Below, piece by piece: positions 8,043 to 17,022 of a stretch of DNA of 64,000 nucleotides. A model generated the notes under the pieces. That model did no database searches and was not told where the DNA came from. It saw only the letters and a program-made list of their open reading frames with translations. The translations under genes were made by a program, and so were the position numbers. Position 1 is the stretch's first letter; every line of letters starts with the position of its first letter. Source of the stretch: Superficieibacter sp. HKU1 (GTDB taxonomy: Bacteria > Pseudomonadota > Gammaproteobacteria > Enterobacterales > Enterobacteriaceae); NCBI RefSeq assembly GCF_029319185.1, contig NZ_CP119754.1, positions 3,782,001-3,846,000 on the forward strand, given 5' to 3'.

Positions 8043-10016
8043 TTACTCGTCTTCCAGATACGTATACCCGTAAAGCCCTGCCTCGAACTCTTCGAGGAAC
8101 TGCTGCTGTAATGCCGCATCCAGATCGGTTTGTTTTACCTGATCGCGGAAATGGGTCAGCAATGTGTTCGGATCGAGCTGTACGTACTGCAGCATATCCG
8201 CCACCGTATCCCCTTCATCGGACAGTTCCACTTCGACGCTGCCATCCGGGAAGACAAACACGTCAACCGCTTCGGTATCACCGAACAGGTTATGCATGTT
8301 GCCGAGGATCTCCTGATACGCGCCGACCATAAAGAAGCCCAGCATCGGCGGATTCTCCGGATCGTATTCAGGCATCGGCATGGTGGTGGCGATGCCGTCG
8401 CCGTCGATGTAGTGATCGATAGCGCCATCGGAGTCGCAGGTAATATCCAGCAGCACCGCGCGGCGTTCCGGCACCTGATCCAGCCCTTCCAGCGGCAGCA
8501 CCGGGAATAGCTGATCGATGCCCCATGCGTCCGGCATCGACTGGAACAGCGAGAAGTTGACGTACATCTTGTCCGCCATACGTTCCTGCAATTCGTCGAT
8601 GATAGGACGGTGCGCACGGTTGCTCGGATCGAGTTGCTTCTGTACCTCGTGGCACATACTCAGGTAAAGCTGCTCGGCCCAGGCGCGCTCCTGAAGACTG
8701 AACGTGCCGGAAGAGTAACCGATGTGAATATCGTGCAGATCCATCTGGCTGTCGTGTAGCCATTCGCGGAGCGAGCGACGGGTGCCTGGCTCATGCATCT
8801 CCTGCCAGGTTTCCCACATGCTTTGCAGCGCACGCGGCGCATCTTGCGTCGGTGCCGTCGGAACAGTGTATTCGTTACGCTCCACGCCGATGATGTTAGA
8901 GACCAGCACGGTATGATGGGCTGTTACCGCGCGGCCAGATTCAGTGATCACCGTCGGATGCGGCAGGCCATTTTCTTCACAGGCGTCGCCGATGGCCCAG
9001 ATGATGTTGTTGGCATATTCGTTCAGGCCGTAGTTCACCGAACAGTCGGACTGCGAGCGCGTTCCTTCATAATCCACGCCCAGACCGCCGCCGACGTCGA
9101 AGCACTGGATGTTAACGCCCAGCTTATGCAGTTCAACGTAGAAGCGTGCCGATTCACGTACGCCGGTAGCGATATCGCGAATATTCGCCATCTGGGAACC
9201 GAGATGGAAGTGCAGCAGTTGCAGGCTGTCCAGACGCCCGGCTTCGCGCAGCGTTTCTACCAGCTGCAATACCTGCGTCGCGGCCAGGCCAAACTTGGAT
9301 TTTTCCCCACCGGAGGACTGCCATTTGCCGGAACCCTGTGACGCCAGGCGCGCACGCACGCCGAGGCGTGGGATTACGTTCAGACGTTCAGCTTCATCCA
9401 GCACGATGGCGATTTCTGACGTCTTCTCGATGACCAGATAAACCTTGTGGCCCATCTTCTCACCGATCAGCGCCAGACGAATGTATTCACGGTCTTTGTA
9501 GCCGTTACAGACGATCACGCTGCGGGTCATCCCGGCGTGCGCCAGTACCGCCATCAGTTCCGCCTTAGAACCCGCTTCCAGGCCCAGCGGCTCACCGGAG
9601 TGGATCAGCGACTCAATAACGCGACGGTGCTGGTTCACCTTAATCGGATAAACGAGGAAGTAATCCCCATTGTAGCCGTAGGATTCACGCGCACGCTTGA
9701 ACGCGGCGTTAATGGAGCGCAGACGATGTTGCAGGATCTGCGGGAAGCAGAACAGTGCAGGCAAACGCTGCCCCTGCGCTTCACGTGCTTTCACCAGTTT
9801 GGCGAGGTCAACGCGCGCTTCCGGGACGTCAGGGTCCGGGCACACGCTGATGTGGCCCAGCTCGTTAACGTCGTAGTAGTTATTACCCCACCAGGCAATA
9901 TTGTAAGTGCGCAGCATCTTGCTGGCTTCCTGGGAGCTCATCGCAACCTCCTGCATAGAACGTAGTACACCTTGTTCGCCTGCTGACGAAGGCGAAGATG
10001 AAATGTCGTCAGACAT
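8043..10016 (-). CDS. speA: Biosynthetic arginine decarboxylase
   Basis: This PLP enzyme of about 657 residues decarboxylates arginine to agmatine for putrescine synthesis. The Schiff-base lysine lies in YPIKVNQHR (near residue 127), with GGGLGVDY and TESGRA further on. I start it at ATG 10016 (MSDDISSSPSS), which has GAGG 8 bases upstream and matches the E. coli N-terminus; an in-frame ATG four codons earlier lacks a ribosome-binding site. Its start overlaps the 3' end of yqgB. It is paired with speB downstream. Confidence 0.95.
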   Translation of the reverse strand: MSDDISSSPSSAGEQGVLRSMQEVAMSSQEASKMLRTYNIAWWGNNYYDVNELGHISVCPDPDVPEARVDLAKLVKAREAQGQRLPALFCFPQILQHRLRSINAAFKRARESYGYNGDYFLVYPIKVNQHRRVIESLIHSGEPLGLEAGSKAELMAVLAHAGMTRSVIVCNGYKDREYIRLALIGEKMGHKVYLVIEKTSEIAIVLDEAERLNVIPRLGVRARLASQGSGKWQSSGGEKSKFGLAATQVLQLVETLREAGRLDSLQLLHFHLGSQMANIRDIATGVRESARFYVELHKLGVNIQCFDVGGGLGVDYEGTRSQSDCSVNYGLNEYANNIIWAIGDACEENGLPHPTVITESGRAVTAHHTVLVSNIIGVERNEYTVPTAPTQDAPRALQSMWETWQEMHEPGTRRSLREWLHDSQMDLHDIHIGYSSGTFSLQERAWAEQLYLSMCHEVQKQLDPSNRAHRPIIDELQERMADKMYVNFSLFQSMPDAWGIDQLFPVLPLEGLDQVPERRAVLLDITCDSDGAIDHYIDGDGIATTMPMPEYDPENPPMLGFFMVGAYQEILGNMHNLFGDTEAVDVFVFPDGSVEVELSDEGDTVADMLQYVQLDPNTLLTHFRDQVKQTDLDAALQQQFLEEFEAGLYGYTYLEDE

Positions 10017-10155
10017 AGCGAACCTCAAATTGTGTCGAAAGTGTAAAACAGCAAACTACTATCGCAGCCCAAAGGCGCGATAACAACCCATAAACAGTCT
10101 GATTCTCCAGTGGAAAACACTGAAGCGCCGACTGCGCGACCGGTTTCTTGTTCAT
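10009..10155 (-). CDS. yqgB: Small acid-induced protein YqgB
   Basis: A 48-codon ORF reads MNKKPVAQSALQCFPLENQ and ends after FTLSTQFEVRYV. It matches the E. coli small protein YqgB (MKKKPVAQ..., with YGLLS...AAIVV...CFTL shared) and is slightly longer at the C-terminus. The middle (about residues 22-39) is hydrophobic. The stop codon lies inside the speA reading frame, an 8-base overlap that suggests translational coupling to arginine decarboxylase. In E. coli yqgB is described as acid-induced; the mechanism is not visible here. Confidence 0.8.
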   Translation of the reverse strand: MNKKPVAQSALQCFPLENQTVYGLLSRLWAAIVVCCFTLSTQFEVRYV

Positions 10156-10221
10156 ATCATTGTAAAACACGTACCCGAACTTAGGTATGACGGTTCGGAG
10201 AAACCACGAGAAAACTCTTGT

Positions 10222-10434
10222 TCAACAAGAGCGCCCTTGTTCAGATTTCAGAGACGGTGACCGGCTCCTGGATCCTGAGAAGCACCGAGATGGGTATAAC
10301 ATCGGCAGATTTGCATAAGTGAGATGCGGAGTGCGGAAAAGAAGCGCACACCAGAACGGTGCGGCTGCGCGAATGGCGTCCAATGGTTCATTGTTTCGTA
10401 TCACCTCCACGCCAACCGATACAGTCAGCGACAA
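10222..10434 (-). other. Possible small ORF at the position of E. coli yqgC
   Basis: A 70-codon ORF (MSLTVSVGVEVIRNNEP...) lies upstream of yqgB. Its length and place correspond to the doubtful E. coli ORF yqgC. No ribosome-binding site stands out, and the region more plausibly holds the speA/yqgB promoter and leader. Coding status is uncertain. Confidence 0.25.
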
Positions 10435-10561
10435 GCCAAAGCTAAAGTTTTAACCCGGCTGGAAGTGGCGACACGAACACATTCGTCGTGCGCTTTTTAT
10501 ATAAGCCGCGCGCGGCGTTTTATACCTGGATTATCCGTGAAAAGCAAAACATAAATCCGCA

Positions 10562-10810
10562 TTATGCCAACGCTGGCACAATACGTTCTCCACACCTTTG
10601 CCCAATAATGCGACATAACTCAAAAAAAACTGGAAATGAGGCGAAGAACTGACCTAGAATAGCCATCCAGATGTTAATCCATCTATACAGATTAACACTC
10701 AGACTGCCAGCGCATAAACCTGCACGTCCTGGTAGAGATATCCACCATGGCGACTCCGCACAGCAGTTTGAGCAAACCGACTTTTCCTTGGGTGAAATTA
10801 AAAATGGCAA
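10562..10810 (-). other. Possible antisense ORF at the position of E. coli yqgD
   Basis: An 82-codon ORF (MPFLISPKEKSVCSNCC...) runs antisense across the metK promoter and start codon. Length and position resemble the annotated but unproven E. coli yqgD. Overlap with the MetJ operator means that base conservation here can be explained by metK regulation, so I do not count it as a supported gene. Confidence 0.25.
10669..10700 (+). promoter_or_regulatory. MetJ operator (tandem met boxes) of metK
   Basis: Tandem 8-mers resembling AGACGTCT begin with AGATGTTA ATCCATCT and continue with weaker units about 120 bases before the metK start. MetJ with S-adenosylmethionine represses met genes through such tandem boxes, and metK is a known target. 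Confidence 0.7.
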
Positions 10811-11958
10811 AACACCTTTTTACGTCTGAGTCCGTTTCAGAAGGGCATCCTGACAAAATCGCTGACCAAATCTCTGATGCCGTACTGGATGCGATCCTCG
10901 AACAGGATCCGAAAGCACGCGTCGCCTGTGAAACCTACGTAAAAACCGGCATGGTTTTAGTGGGGGGTGAAATCACCACCAGCGCATGGGTAGATATCGA
11001 AGAGATCACCCGTAAAACGGTACGCGAGATTGGCTATGTGCATTCTGACATGGGCTTTGATGCAAACTCCTGCGCCGTGCTAAGCGCGATTGGCAAGCAA
11101 TCCCCGGATATTAACCAGGGCGTTGACCGTGCCGATCCGCTGGAACAGGGTGCGGGCGACCAGGGCCTGATGTTTGGCTATGCGACCAACGAAACCGACG
11201 TGCTGATGCCAGCGCCAGTCACCTACGCACACCGTCTGGTGCAGCGTCAGGCTGAAGTACGTAAAAACGGCACCCTGCCGTGGCTGCGTCCGGATGCAAA
11301 AAGCCAGGTTACCTTCCAGTATGACGGCGACAAAATCGTAGGTATCGATGCTGTCGTCCTGTCTACCCAGCACGCAGAAGATATCGATCAGAAATCGCTG
11401 CAGGAAGCGGTGATGGAAGAGATTATCAAGCCGGTGCTGCCGACCGAATGGCTGAACAGCGCGACTAAATTCTTCATCAACCCAACCGGACGTTTTGTTA
11501 TCGGTGGCCCGATGGGCGATTGCGGCCTGACCGGTCGTAAAATCATCGTAGATACCTACGGCGGTATGGCTCGTCACGGCGGCGGTGCATTCTCCGGTAA
11601 AGATCCGTCTAAAGTAGACCGTTCAGCGGCGTATGCAGCACGTTATGTGGCGAAAAACATCGTTGCCGCAGGCCTGGCGGATCGTTGCGAAATTCAGGTC
11701 TCCTACGCCATTGGCGTGGCGGAACCCACCTCCATCATGGTGGAAACCTTTGGCACCGAAAAAATTGCCACTGAACAGTTAACGCTGCTGGTACGCGAAT
11801 TCTTCGACCTGCGTCCGTATGGCCTGATCCAGATGCTGGATCTGCTGCACCCGATTTACAAAGAGACCGCCGCTTACGGTCACTTTGGTCGTGAACATTT
11901 CCCGTGGGAAAAAACCGACAAAGCACAGCTGCTGCGCGATGCTGCTGGCCTGAAATAA
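10804..11958 (+). CDS. metK: S-adenosylmethionine synthetase
   Basis: This 384-residue enzyme makes S-adenosylmethionine from methionine and ATP. It starts MAKHLFTSESVSEGHPDKIAD; GHPDKIADQ (His15 region) and the glycine-rich GGGAFSGKDPSKVDRS loop are the family signatures. I chose ATG 10804 rather than an in-frame ATG 19 codons upstream because the shorter form equals the E. coli protein. The product also supplies decarboxylated SAM for spermidine, which links it to the speA/speB neighbours. MetJ boxes lie upstream and a terminator follows. Confidence 0.97.
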   Translation: MAKHLFTSESVSEGHPDKIADQISDAVLDAILEQDPKARVACETYVKTGMVLVGGEITTSAWVDIEEITRKTVREIGYVHSDMGFDANSCAVLSAIGKQSPDINQGVDRADPLEQGAGDQGLMFGYATNETDVLMPAPVTYAHRLVQRQAEVRKNGTLPWLRPDAKSQVTFQYDGDKIVGIDAVVLSTQHAEDIDQKSLQEAVMEEIIKPVLPTEWLNSATKFFINPTGRFVIGGPMGDCGLTGRKIIVDTYGGMARHGGGAFSGKDPSKVDRSAAYAARYVAKNIVAAGLADRCEIQVSYAIGVAEPTSIMVETFGTEKIATEQLTLLVREFFDLRPYGLIQMLDLLHPIYKETAAYGHFGREHFPWEKTDKAQLLRDAAGLK

Positions 11959-11978
11959 TCGGCTACCCACTCTTCCAG

Positions 11979-12006
11979 AAAGCCAGCCTTGCGCTGGCTT
12001 TTTTAT
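11979..12006 (+). terminator. Rho-independent terminator of metK
   Basis: AAGCCAGC-CTTG-GCTGGCTT-type hairpin (AGCCAGCC/GCGCTGGCT) followed by six T, 20 bases after the metK stop. Confidence 0.9.
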
Positions 12007-12076
12007 TTCTCGCCGTTGGATAATCTGCCTTTTTTTCCAAACGGTCTATACTGTTCAGGCTTGCTGTAGCCTCGTA

Positions 12077-12092
12077 ATGAAACCGATTACAC
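12077..12092 (+). promoter_or_regulatory. Upstream GalR/GalS operator of galP
   Basis: ATGAAACCGATTACAC fits the gal operator consensus GTGKAANCGNTTNCAC with two deviations. Together with the second site 181 bases downstream it could allow DNA looping. Confidence 0.6.
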
Positions 12093-12257
12093 CTCACTTT
12101 ATCTGATGATTTCAGGAAAATTTTTGCCGTTTGTGCAAACCTTGCCGTTCGTTACATTTTATTTCGGTTTAATCTGAAATCGCTTTTGCGGACGTCACAA
12201 ACCCTAATACAAAGACTATAGTTTCAACCGGTTATAAACTTACCATTCTTGACACTT

Positions 12258-12273
12258 ATGTAACCGATTACAC
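12258..12273 (+). promoter_or_regulatory. Proximal GalR/GalS operator of galP
   Basis: ATGTAACCGATTACAC matches the gal operator consensus at all but the first position and lies four bases from a CRP site, about 86 bases before the galP start. Confidence 0.75.
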
Positions 12274-12276
12274 TGA

Positions 12277-12292
12277 TGTGATTGAACTCACA
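12277..12292 (+). promoter_or_regulatory. CRP site of galP
   Basis: TGTGA-TTGAAC-TCACA has both perfect CRP half-sites with the standard 6-base spacer, next to the proximal gal operator. It indicates activation by cAMP-CRP. Confidence 0.75.
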
Positions 12293-12358
12293 TATTTTAG
12301 CGGCGTACTGACCTACTATTCAGGTCAAATAAATTTGATAACACAACTGGAGGGCACC

Positions 12359-13753
12359 ATGCCTGACAATAAAAAACATGGGCGTTCTAACAAGGCGATG
12401 ACCTTTTTTGTCTGTTTCCTTGCCGCTCTGGCCGGACTGCTTTTTGGCCTTGATATTGGGGTGATTGCAGGGGCATTGCCCTTTATCACCGACGAGTTCC
12501 AGATCAGCGCGCACACGCAAGAATGGGTGGTTAGCTCAATGATGTTCGGCGCGGCCGTCGGTGCTGTCGGCAGCGGCTGGCTCTCCTTTAAACTCGGGCG
12601 TAAAAAGAGCCTGATGATTGGCGCAATTCTGTTTGTGCTCGGTTCGCTGTTCTCTGCCGCTGCACCAAACGTGGAAATCCTGATTATCTCTCGTGTACTG
12701 CTGGGCCTGGCGGTCGGTGTCGCCTCTTATACCGCGCCGCTTTATCTGTCTGAGATTGCGCCGGAGAAAATTCGCGGCAGCATGATTTCCATGTATCAGT
12801 TAATGATCACCATCGGGATTTTAGGGGCTTATCTCTCTGATACCGCGTTCAGCTACAGCGGTGCATGGCGCTGGATGCTGGGCGTGATTATTATCCCGGC
12901 GATCCTGCTGCTGATTGGCGTTTTCTTCCTGCCGGACAGTCCGCGCTGGTTTGCCGCTAAACGCCGCTTCCACGATGCCGAACGCGTACTGATGCGCCTG
13001 CGTGATACCAGCGCCGAAGCAAAAAATGAGCTGGAAGAGATCCGCGAAAGCCTGAAGGTAAAACAGAGCGGATGGGCGCTGTTTAAAGAGAACAGCAATT
13101 TCCGTCGCGCCGTGTTTCTTGGCGTACTGCTGCAGGTGATGCAACAGTTCACCGGCATGAACGTCATCATGTATTACGCGCCGAAAATCTTTGAACTGGC
13201 TGGGTATACCAATACCAATGAGCAGATGTGGGGCACAGTTATCGTTGGTTTAACCAACGTGCTGGCGACCTTCATCGCTATCGGTCTGGTGGACCGCTGG
13301 GGCCGTAAACCAACGCTGACGCTGGGCTTCCTGGTGATGGCCGTGGGAATGGGGATTCTGGGTACGATGATGCATATCGGGATCCATTCGCCGTCAGCAC
13401 AGTACTTTGCTATCGCCATGCTACTGATGTTCATCATTGGTTTTGCGATGAGTGCCGGTCCGCTGATTTGGGTACTGTGTTCTGAAATCCAGCCGCTGAA
13501 AGGCCGCGATTTTGGTATCACCTGTTCAACGGCAACCAACTGGATCGCCAACATGATCGTCGGCGCAACGTTCCTGACCATGCTCAATACGCTGGGCAAC
13601 GCCAATACCTTCTGGGTGTATGCGGGTCTGAACGTGCTGTTTATCCTGCTGACCCTGTGGCTGGTGCCGGAAACCAAACACGTTTCGCTGGAGCATATCG
13701 AACGTAACCTGATGAAAGGTCGTAAACTGCGCGATATTGGTGCGCACAACTGA
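12359..13753 (+). CDS. galP: Galactose:H+ symporter GalP
   Basis: This 464-residue, 12-helix major facilitator imports galactose and glucose with protons. Sugar-porter marks are visible: GRKKS after helix 2, PDSPRWF before the central loop, DRWGRKP after helix 8 and PETKHVSLE at the C-terminus. The start at ATG 12359 has GGAGG seven bases upstream and gives the E. coli length; an in-frame ATG 27 codons upstream overlaps the CRP site and is not used. Two gal operators and a CRP site lie in the 400-base upstream gap. Confidence 0.96.
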   Translation: MPDNKKHGRSNKAMTFFVCFLAALAGLLFGLDIGVIAGALPFITDEFQISAHTQEWVVSSMMFGAAVGAVGSGWLSFKLGRKKSLMIGAILFVLGSLFSAAAPNVEILIISRVLLGLAVGVASYTAPLYLSEIAPEKIRGSMISMYQLMITIGILGAYLSDTAFSYSGAWRWMLGVIIIPAILLLIGVFFLPDSPRWFAAKRRFHDAERVLMRLRDTSAEAKNELEEIRESLKVKQSGWALFKENSNFRRAVFLGVLLQVMQQFTGMNVIMYYAPKIFELAGYTNTNEQMWGTVIVGLTNVLATFIAIGLVDRWGRKPTLTLGFLVMAVGMGILGTMMHIGIHSPSAQYFAIAMLLMFIIGFAMSAGPLIWVLCSEIQPLKGRDFGITCSTATNWIANMIVGATFLTMLNTLGNANTFWVYAGLNVLFILLTLWLVPETKHVSLEHIERNLMKGRKLRDIGAHN

Positions 13754-13807
13754 TGATCGCAGGCTTCCTCTCTATGAGGGGAAGCCTGCCTTTTGCCAAA
13801 TCCGCCG

Positions 13808-14218
13808 TCAGCTTCCCCGATAAGTCGAGTAGCCGTACTGGCTTAACAGCAACGGGACATGATAATGCTCGTTGGTTTTGCTGATATGAAACTCAACGGG
13901 AATTTCCGGGAAAAAGCTTTCCTGCTTTTTGCTGTCAAAATAAGGTTTAGTTTTAAACGTCACCCGATAATCACCGGGCTTCGCTTCCTGCTCAGGCCAT
14001 AATGCTTTAATTCGGCCCTCCTTATCGGTGTGACCCGTGTTTAATTGCTGCCATCCGTCGTTATTCTTTTGCTCCAGAACAACTTCAACGTTAGCGGCGG
14101 GTTTACCCGTTTGCTGATCGAGAATATGAACGCTCAAAATATTATTAGCCGCCGCCATTACCATCGCGGGTGCTGAAAAGGCAGAAACGATTGCAGCAGT
14201 AAGAATAAGGTTTTTCAT
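13808..14218 (-). CDS. hiuH: Periplasmic 5-hydroxyisourate hydrolase (HiuH)
   Basis: This 136-residue transthyretin-related protein has a cleavable signal peptide (cut near residue 22, after MVMAAA). Family marks are ILSVHILDQQTGKPA near the N-terminus and the C-terminal YRGS. HIU hydrolase acts on 5-hydroxyisourate in urate breakdown; this secreted form matches E. coli HiuH (YedX). It is divergent from hprR. In E. coli HprR controls hiuH, so the head-to-head arrangement here fits direct regulation. At this place, between galP and sprT, it differs from E. coli. Confidence 0.88.
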   Translation of the reverse strand: MKNLILTAAIVSAFSAPAMVMAAANNILSVHILDQQTGKPAANVEVVLEQKNNDGWQQLNTGHTDKEGRIKALWPEQEAKPGDYRVTFKTKPYFDSKKQESFFPEIPVEFHISKTNEHYHVPLLLSQYGYSTYRGS

Positions 14219-14285
14219 GTCTGGCTCCGTGTTCAGATAAGTACATCAAACATAGATGAACCGGGCGGCGCAAACCTGACGTGAG

Positions 14286-14303
14286 CATTACATTTTCGTC
14301 ATC
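14286..14303. promoter_or_regulatory. Candidate HprR/CusR-type box between hiuH and hprR
   Basis: CATTACATTTTCGTCATC is an imperfect dyad (CATTACA-N4-GTMATS) like the boxes bound by HprR and CusR. It lies in the 134-base divergent gap. The right half is imperfect, so the call is tentative. Confidence 0.4.
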
Positions 14304-14352
14304 AATGATGATAACTTTCCCTCTCGCCCACCAGCTGTGACATAGTTACGCC

Positions 14353-15033
14353 ATGAAAATTCTGCTTATTGAAGACAACCAAAAAACCAGCGCCTGGGTA
14401 AGTCAGGGGCTGTCCGAAGCAGGCTATGTCGTGGATCATGCCAGCGATGGTCGCGCTGGTTTACGCTTTGCCTTACAGGCGTCTTATTCACTGATCATCC
14501 TGGATATTATGCTTCCAGAGCTGGATGGCTGGCAGGTTCTGAAAGCTATCAGGACGGCGCATGAGACGCCGGTCATTTGCCTTACCGCTCGTGATGCGGT
14601 TGAAGACAGAGTAAAAGGGCTTGAACTGGGGGCAAATGACTACCTGGTTAAGCCCTTCTCTTTTGCTGAACTTCTGGCCAGAGTCCGCGCGCAACTCAGA
14701 AATAACCGCGTTTCAGACCATTGCCTGAAAACAGGCGAGATGGAAATGGATTCGCTTAAGCAAAGCGTTTATCGCAACGGCAAAGCGATTGTATTAACCC
14801 GTAAGGAGTTTCTCCTGCTGTGGCTGCTAATGTCCAGGGCGGGTGAAATCATTCCCAGGGCAGTTATTGCCAGTGAAGTGTGGGGAATAAATTTTGATAA
14901 CGAGACCAATACGGTTGATGTGGCGATTCGCCGCCTGCGTGCAAAAGTTGACGATCCTTTCGCCCATAAATTGATTGTTACCGTCAGGGGAATGGGGTAT
15001 TTGTTCAGGAAAGATGAAAATAATGAAACCTGA
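14353..15033 (+). CDS. hprR: Response regulator HprR (YedW)
   Basis: This 226-residue OmpR-family regulator has a receiver domain with acidic pair ED (7-8), phosphorylated Asp in LDIMLPELDGW (about 51) and Lys in NDYLVKPFSF, followed by a winged-helix DNA-binding domain ending in VRGMGYLF. The partner kinase gene overlaps its 3' end by 20 bases. In E. coli HprRS responds to hydrogen peroxide/hypochlorite and controls hiuH and msrPQ; msrPQ is not in this window. Confidence 0.88.
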   Translation: MKILLIEDNQKTSAWVSQGLSEAGYVVDHASDGRAGLRFALQASYSLIILDIMLPELDGWQVLKAIRTAHETPVICLTARDAVEDRVKGLELGANDYLVKPFSFAELLARVRAQLRNNRVSDHCLKTGEMEMDSLKQSVYRNGKAIVLTRKEFLLLWLLMSRAGEIIPRAVIASEVWGINFDNETNTVDVAIRRLRAKVDDPFAHKLIVTVRGMGYLFRKDENNET

Positions 15034-16378
15034 GTTACCCATCACCTTACGGCTTACCCTCGCCTTTGTTCTGGTAATGACGCTGGCCTGTACTGGCGTA
15101 AGCTGGACACTGTATCGGGCGCTGAGTAACGAATTAACATGGCGTGACGATATCACGCTAATTAACAGAGCAGAGCAAATCAGGCAATTATTGCTTGACG
15201 GTGCGAAGGCAGAAAATCTGCCTTTCTATTTCAACCGCATGATGGATACTCGCCAGGATATTCTCCTCATTGAGACCTCCGCGTCAGATAGCATCGCCGT
15301 AAATCGTACGCCTGTTGATCCGGTCCTGTTTAATGCCCTGCCCGCGCAAATAAAACCGACGCTGGAAACGCTCGATAAACGTGATATCGCAGGTACTCCG
15401 CTTTCCGCCGTGCGGATTGCAGCCAGTAGTCAGGGCAAACCGGTGACCATCACCGTGGCCAGACTGGCATCGGAACGGCGGTATATGCTTGAGCAGTATC
15501 AGTATCACAGTATCTTTATCTGTATTATTGCTATTCTGGTATGCTCTGCACTTAGCCCTTTCTTAATCAAAAATGGGCTAAAAGCCATCACCTCATTAAG
15601 TAAGTTAACCGCGGATACCAATAGTCACAGACTCAATCAGCCCGTCGATGAAAATACGCTTCCTGTCGAGCTAAAGCCACTGGGACGCGCGTTAAACACC
15701 ATGCGTCAGAAACTGGCTGAAGACTTTACGCGGCTTAATCAATTTGCGGACGACCTGGCGCATGAGCTACGTACGCCGGTAAATATTCTTCTTGGGCATA
15801 ATCAAGTTGTTTTGCATAAAGAGCGAACTGTCGATGAATATCAGCAGGCTCTGGCGAACAATATCGAAGAACTTGAAAAACTTTCTCGGCTGACAGAAAA
15901 CATTCTGTTTCTCGCACGCGCTGAACATCACAATGTCATGCTTAAGAAAGAGCCGCTATCTATCGCTGATACAATCACCAGCCTGATTGATTTTCTGGAG
16001 TATGAAGCAGATGAAAAGCATATTACTTTTGACATCGCCTGTGCGGGTGATATTCAGGCCGATCGGATATTGCTTCAAAGAGTACTGTTAAATCTGCTCG
16101 GTAACGCGATCGCATATTCACCGAATGGCGCTATCATCCGCATTCATACTTATCGCGATAATACTGAAAATACGATTGCAATAAGTAATTCTGGCGAGCC
16201 TTTTAACGCGCCCGATAGTGTATTCAATCGTTTCTGGCGGGGCGATAATGCACGTCATTCGTCAGGTTATGGCCTTGGATTATCTATGGTAAAAGCGATT
16301 ATGGCGTTACATTCAGGTTCTGTGAGCTATCGATTTAGCAACGGTTACCATATCTTCTCACTTCATTTCCCGCTTTGA
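15014..16378 (+). CDS. hprS: Sensor histidine kinase HprS (YedV)
   Basis: This histidine kinase of about 454 residues has an N-terminal membrane helix, a periplasmic sensor domain with a WRDD motif shared with E. coli YedV, a second helix (around 165-185), HAMP and then the H-box FADDLAHELRTPVN and the ATPase boxes GNAIAYSP and GYGLGLSM. ATG 15014 has AGGA just upstream; ATG 15023 three codons later is an alternative start. It phosphorylates HprR. Confidence 0.88.
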   Translation: MKIMKPELPITLRLTLAFVLVMTLACTGVSWTLYRALSNELTWRDDITLINRAEQIRQLLLDGAKAENLPFYFNRMMDTRQDILLIETSASDSIAVNRTPVDPVLFNALPAQIKPTLETLDKRDIAGTPLSAVRIAASSQGKPVTITVARLASERRYMLEQYQYHSIFICIIAILVCSALSPFLIKNGLKAITSLSKLTADTNSHRLNQPVDENTLPVELKPLGRALNTMRQKLAEDFTRLNQFADDLAHELRTPVNILLGHNQVVLHKERTVDEYQQALANNIEELEKLSRLTENILFLARAEHHNVMLKKEPLSIADTITSLIDFLEYEADEKHITFDIACAGDIQADRILLQRVLLNLLGNAIAYSPNGAIIRIHTYRDNTENTIAISNSGEPFNAPDSVFNRFWRGDNARHSSGYGLGLSMVKAIMALHSGSVSYRFSNGYHIFSLHFPL

Positions 16379-16428
16379 GAAGGTATGCGAGTTGCAGCTA
16401 ACTTTTTTAACGATTATCCTCTGACAGT

Positions 16429-16929
16429 ATGAAAACCGCCCGTCTCCCTATCGCCCTCCAGCAAGCCGTTATGCGCAGCCTGCGGGAAAAACTCGCCCTC
16501 GCCAATCACAAGCTGGATCGCCATTATCCGGAGCCGAAGCTGGTCTACCAGCAGCGTGGCACGACGGCCGGCACCGCCTGGCTCGACAGCTATGAGATTC
16601 GCCTCAATCCGCTGCTGTTGCAGGAAAATCAGCAGGCGTTTATTGATGAGGTCGTGCCGCACGAGCTGGCGCATTTGCTGACCTGGAAACATTTTGGCCG
16701 CGTTGCGCCACATGGCAAAGAGTGGAAATGGATGATGGAAAGCGTGCTGGGCGTTCCCGCCCGTCGTACCCATCAGTTCGGACTGGAATCAGTGCGCCGC
16801 AACACCTTCTCCTATCGCTGCCGGTGTCAGCAGCATCAGCTTACCGTGCGCCGACATAATCGGGTGGTGCGCGGCGAGGCGACTTACCGCTGCGTTCACT
16901 GCGGCGAACCGCTGGTGGCCGACGCATAA
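16429..16929 (+). CDS. sprT: SprT family zinc metalloprotein
   Basis: This 166-residue protein has the HELAH zinc motif at 78-82 and a C-terminal zinc ribbon (CRCQ...CVHCGEP), the layout of SprT/Spartan-like proteins. The E. coli homologue is 165 residues and sits upstream of endA. Its role in bacteria is not settled. Confidence 0.9.
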   Translation: MKTARLPIALQQAVMRSLREKLALANHKLDRHYPEPKLVYQQRGTTAGTAWLDSYEIRLNPLLLQENQQAFIDEVVPHELAHLLTWKHFGRVAPHGKEWKWMMESVLGVPARRTHQFGLESVRRNTFSYRCRCQQHQLTVRRHNRVVRGEATYRCVHCGEPLVADA

Positions 16930-17022
16930 ATTAAACGCGATCCGGAAATTTTCTGTTCTGCCTGATTGCATCTGACAACTGCTTTCGTTACGTTGCGTGC
17001 TCTTATTGAGATGGAGTTCGTC

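Noticed and set aside
8793..9965. Plus-strand ORFs across speA
   Set aside because: Antisense shadows of a fully conserved gene.
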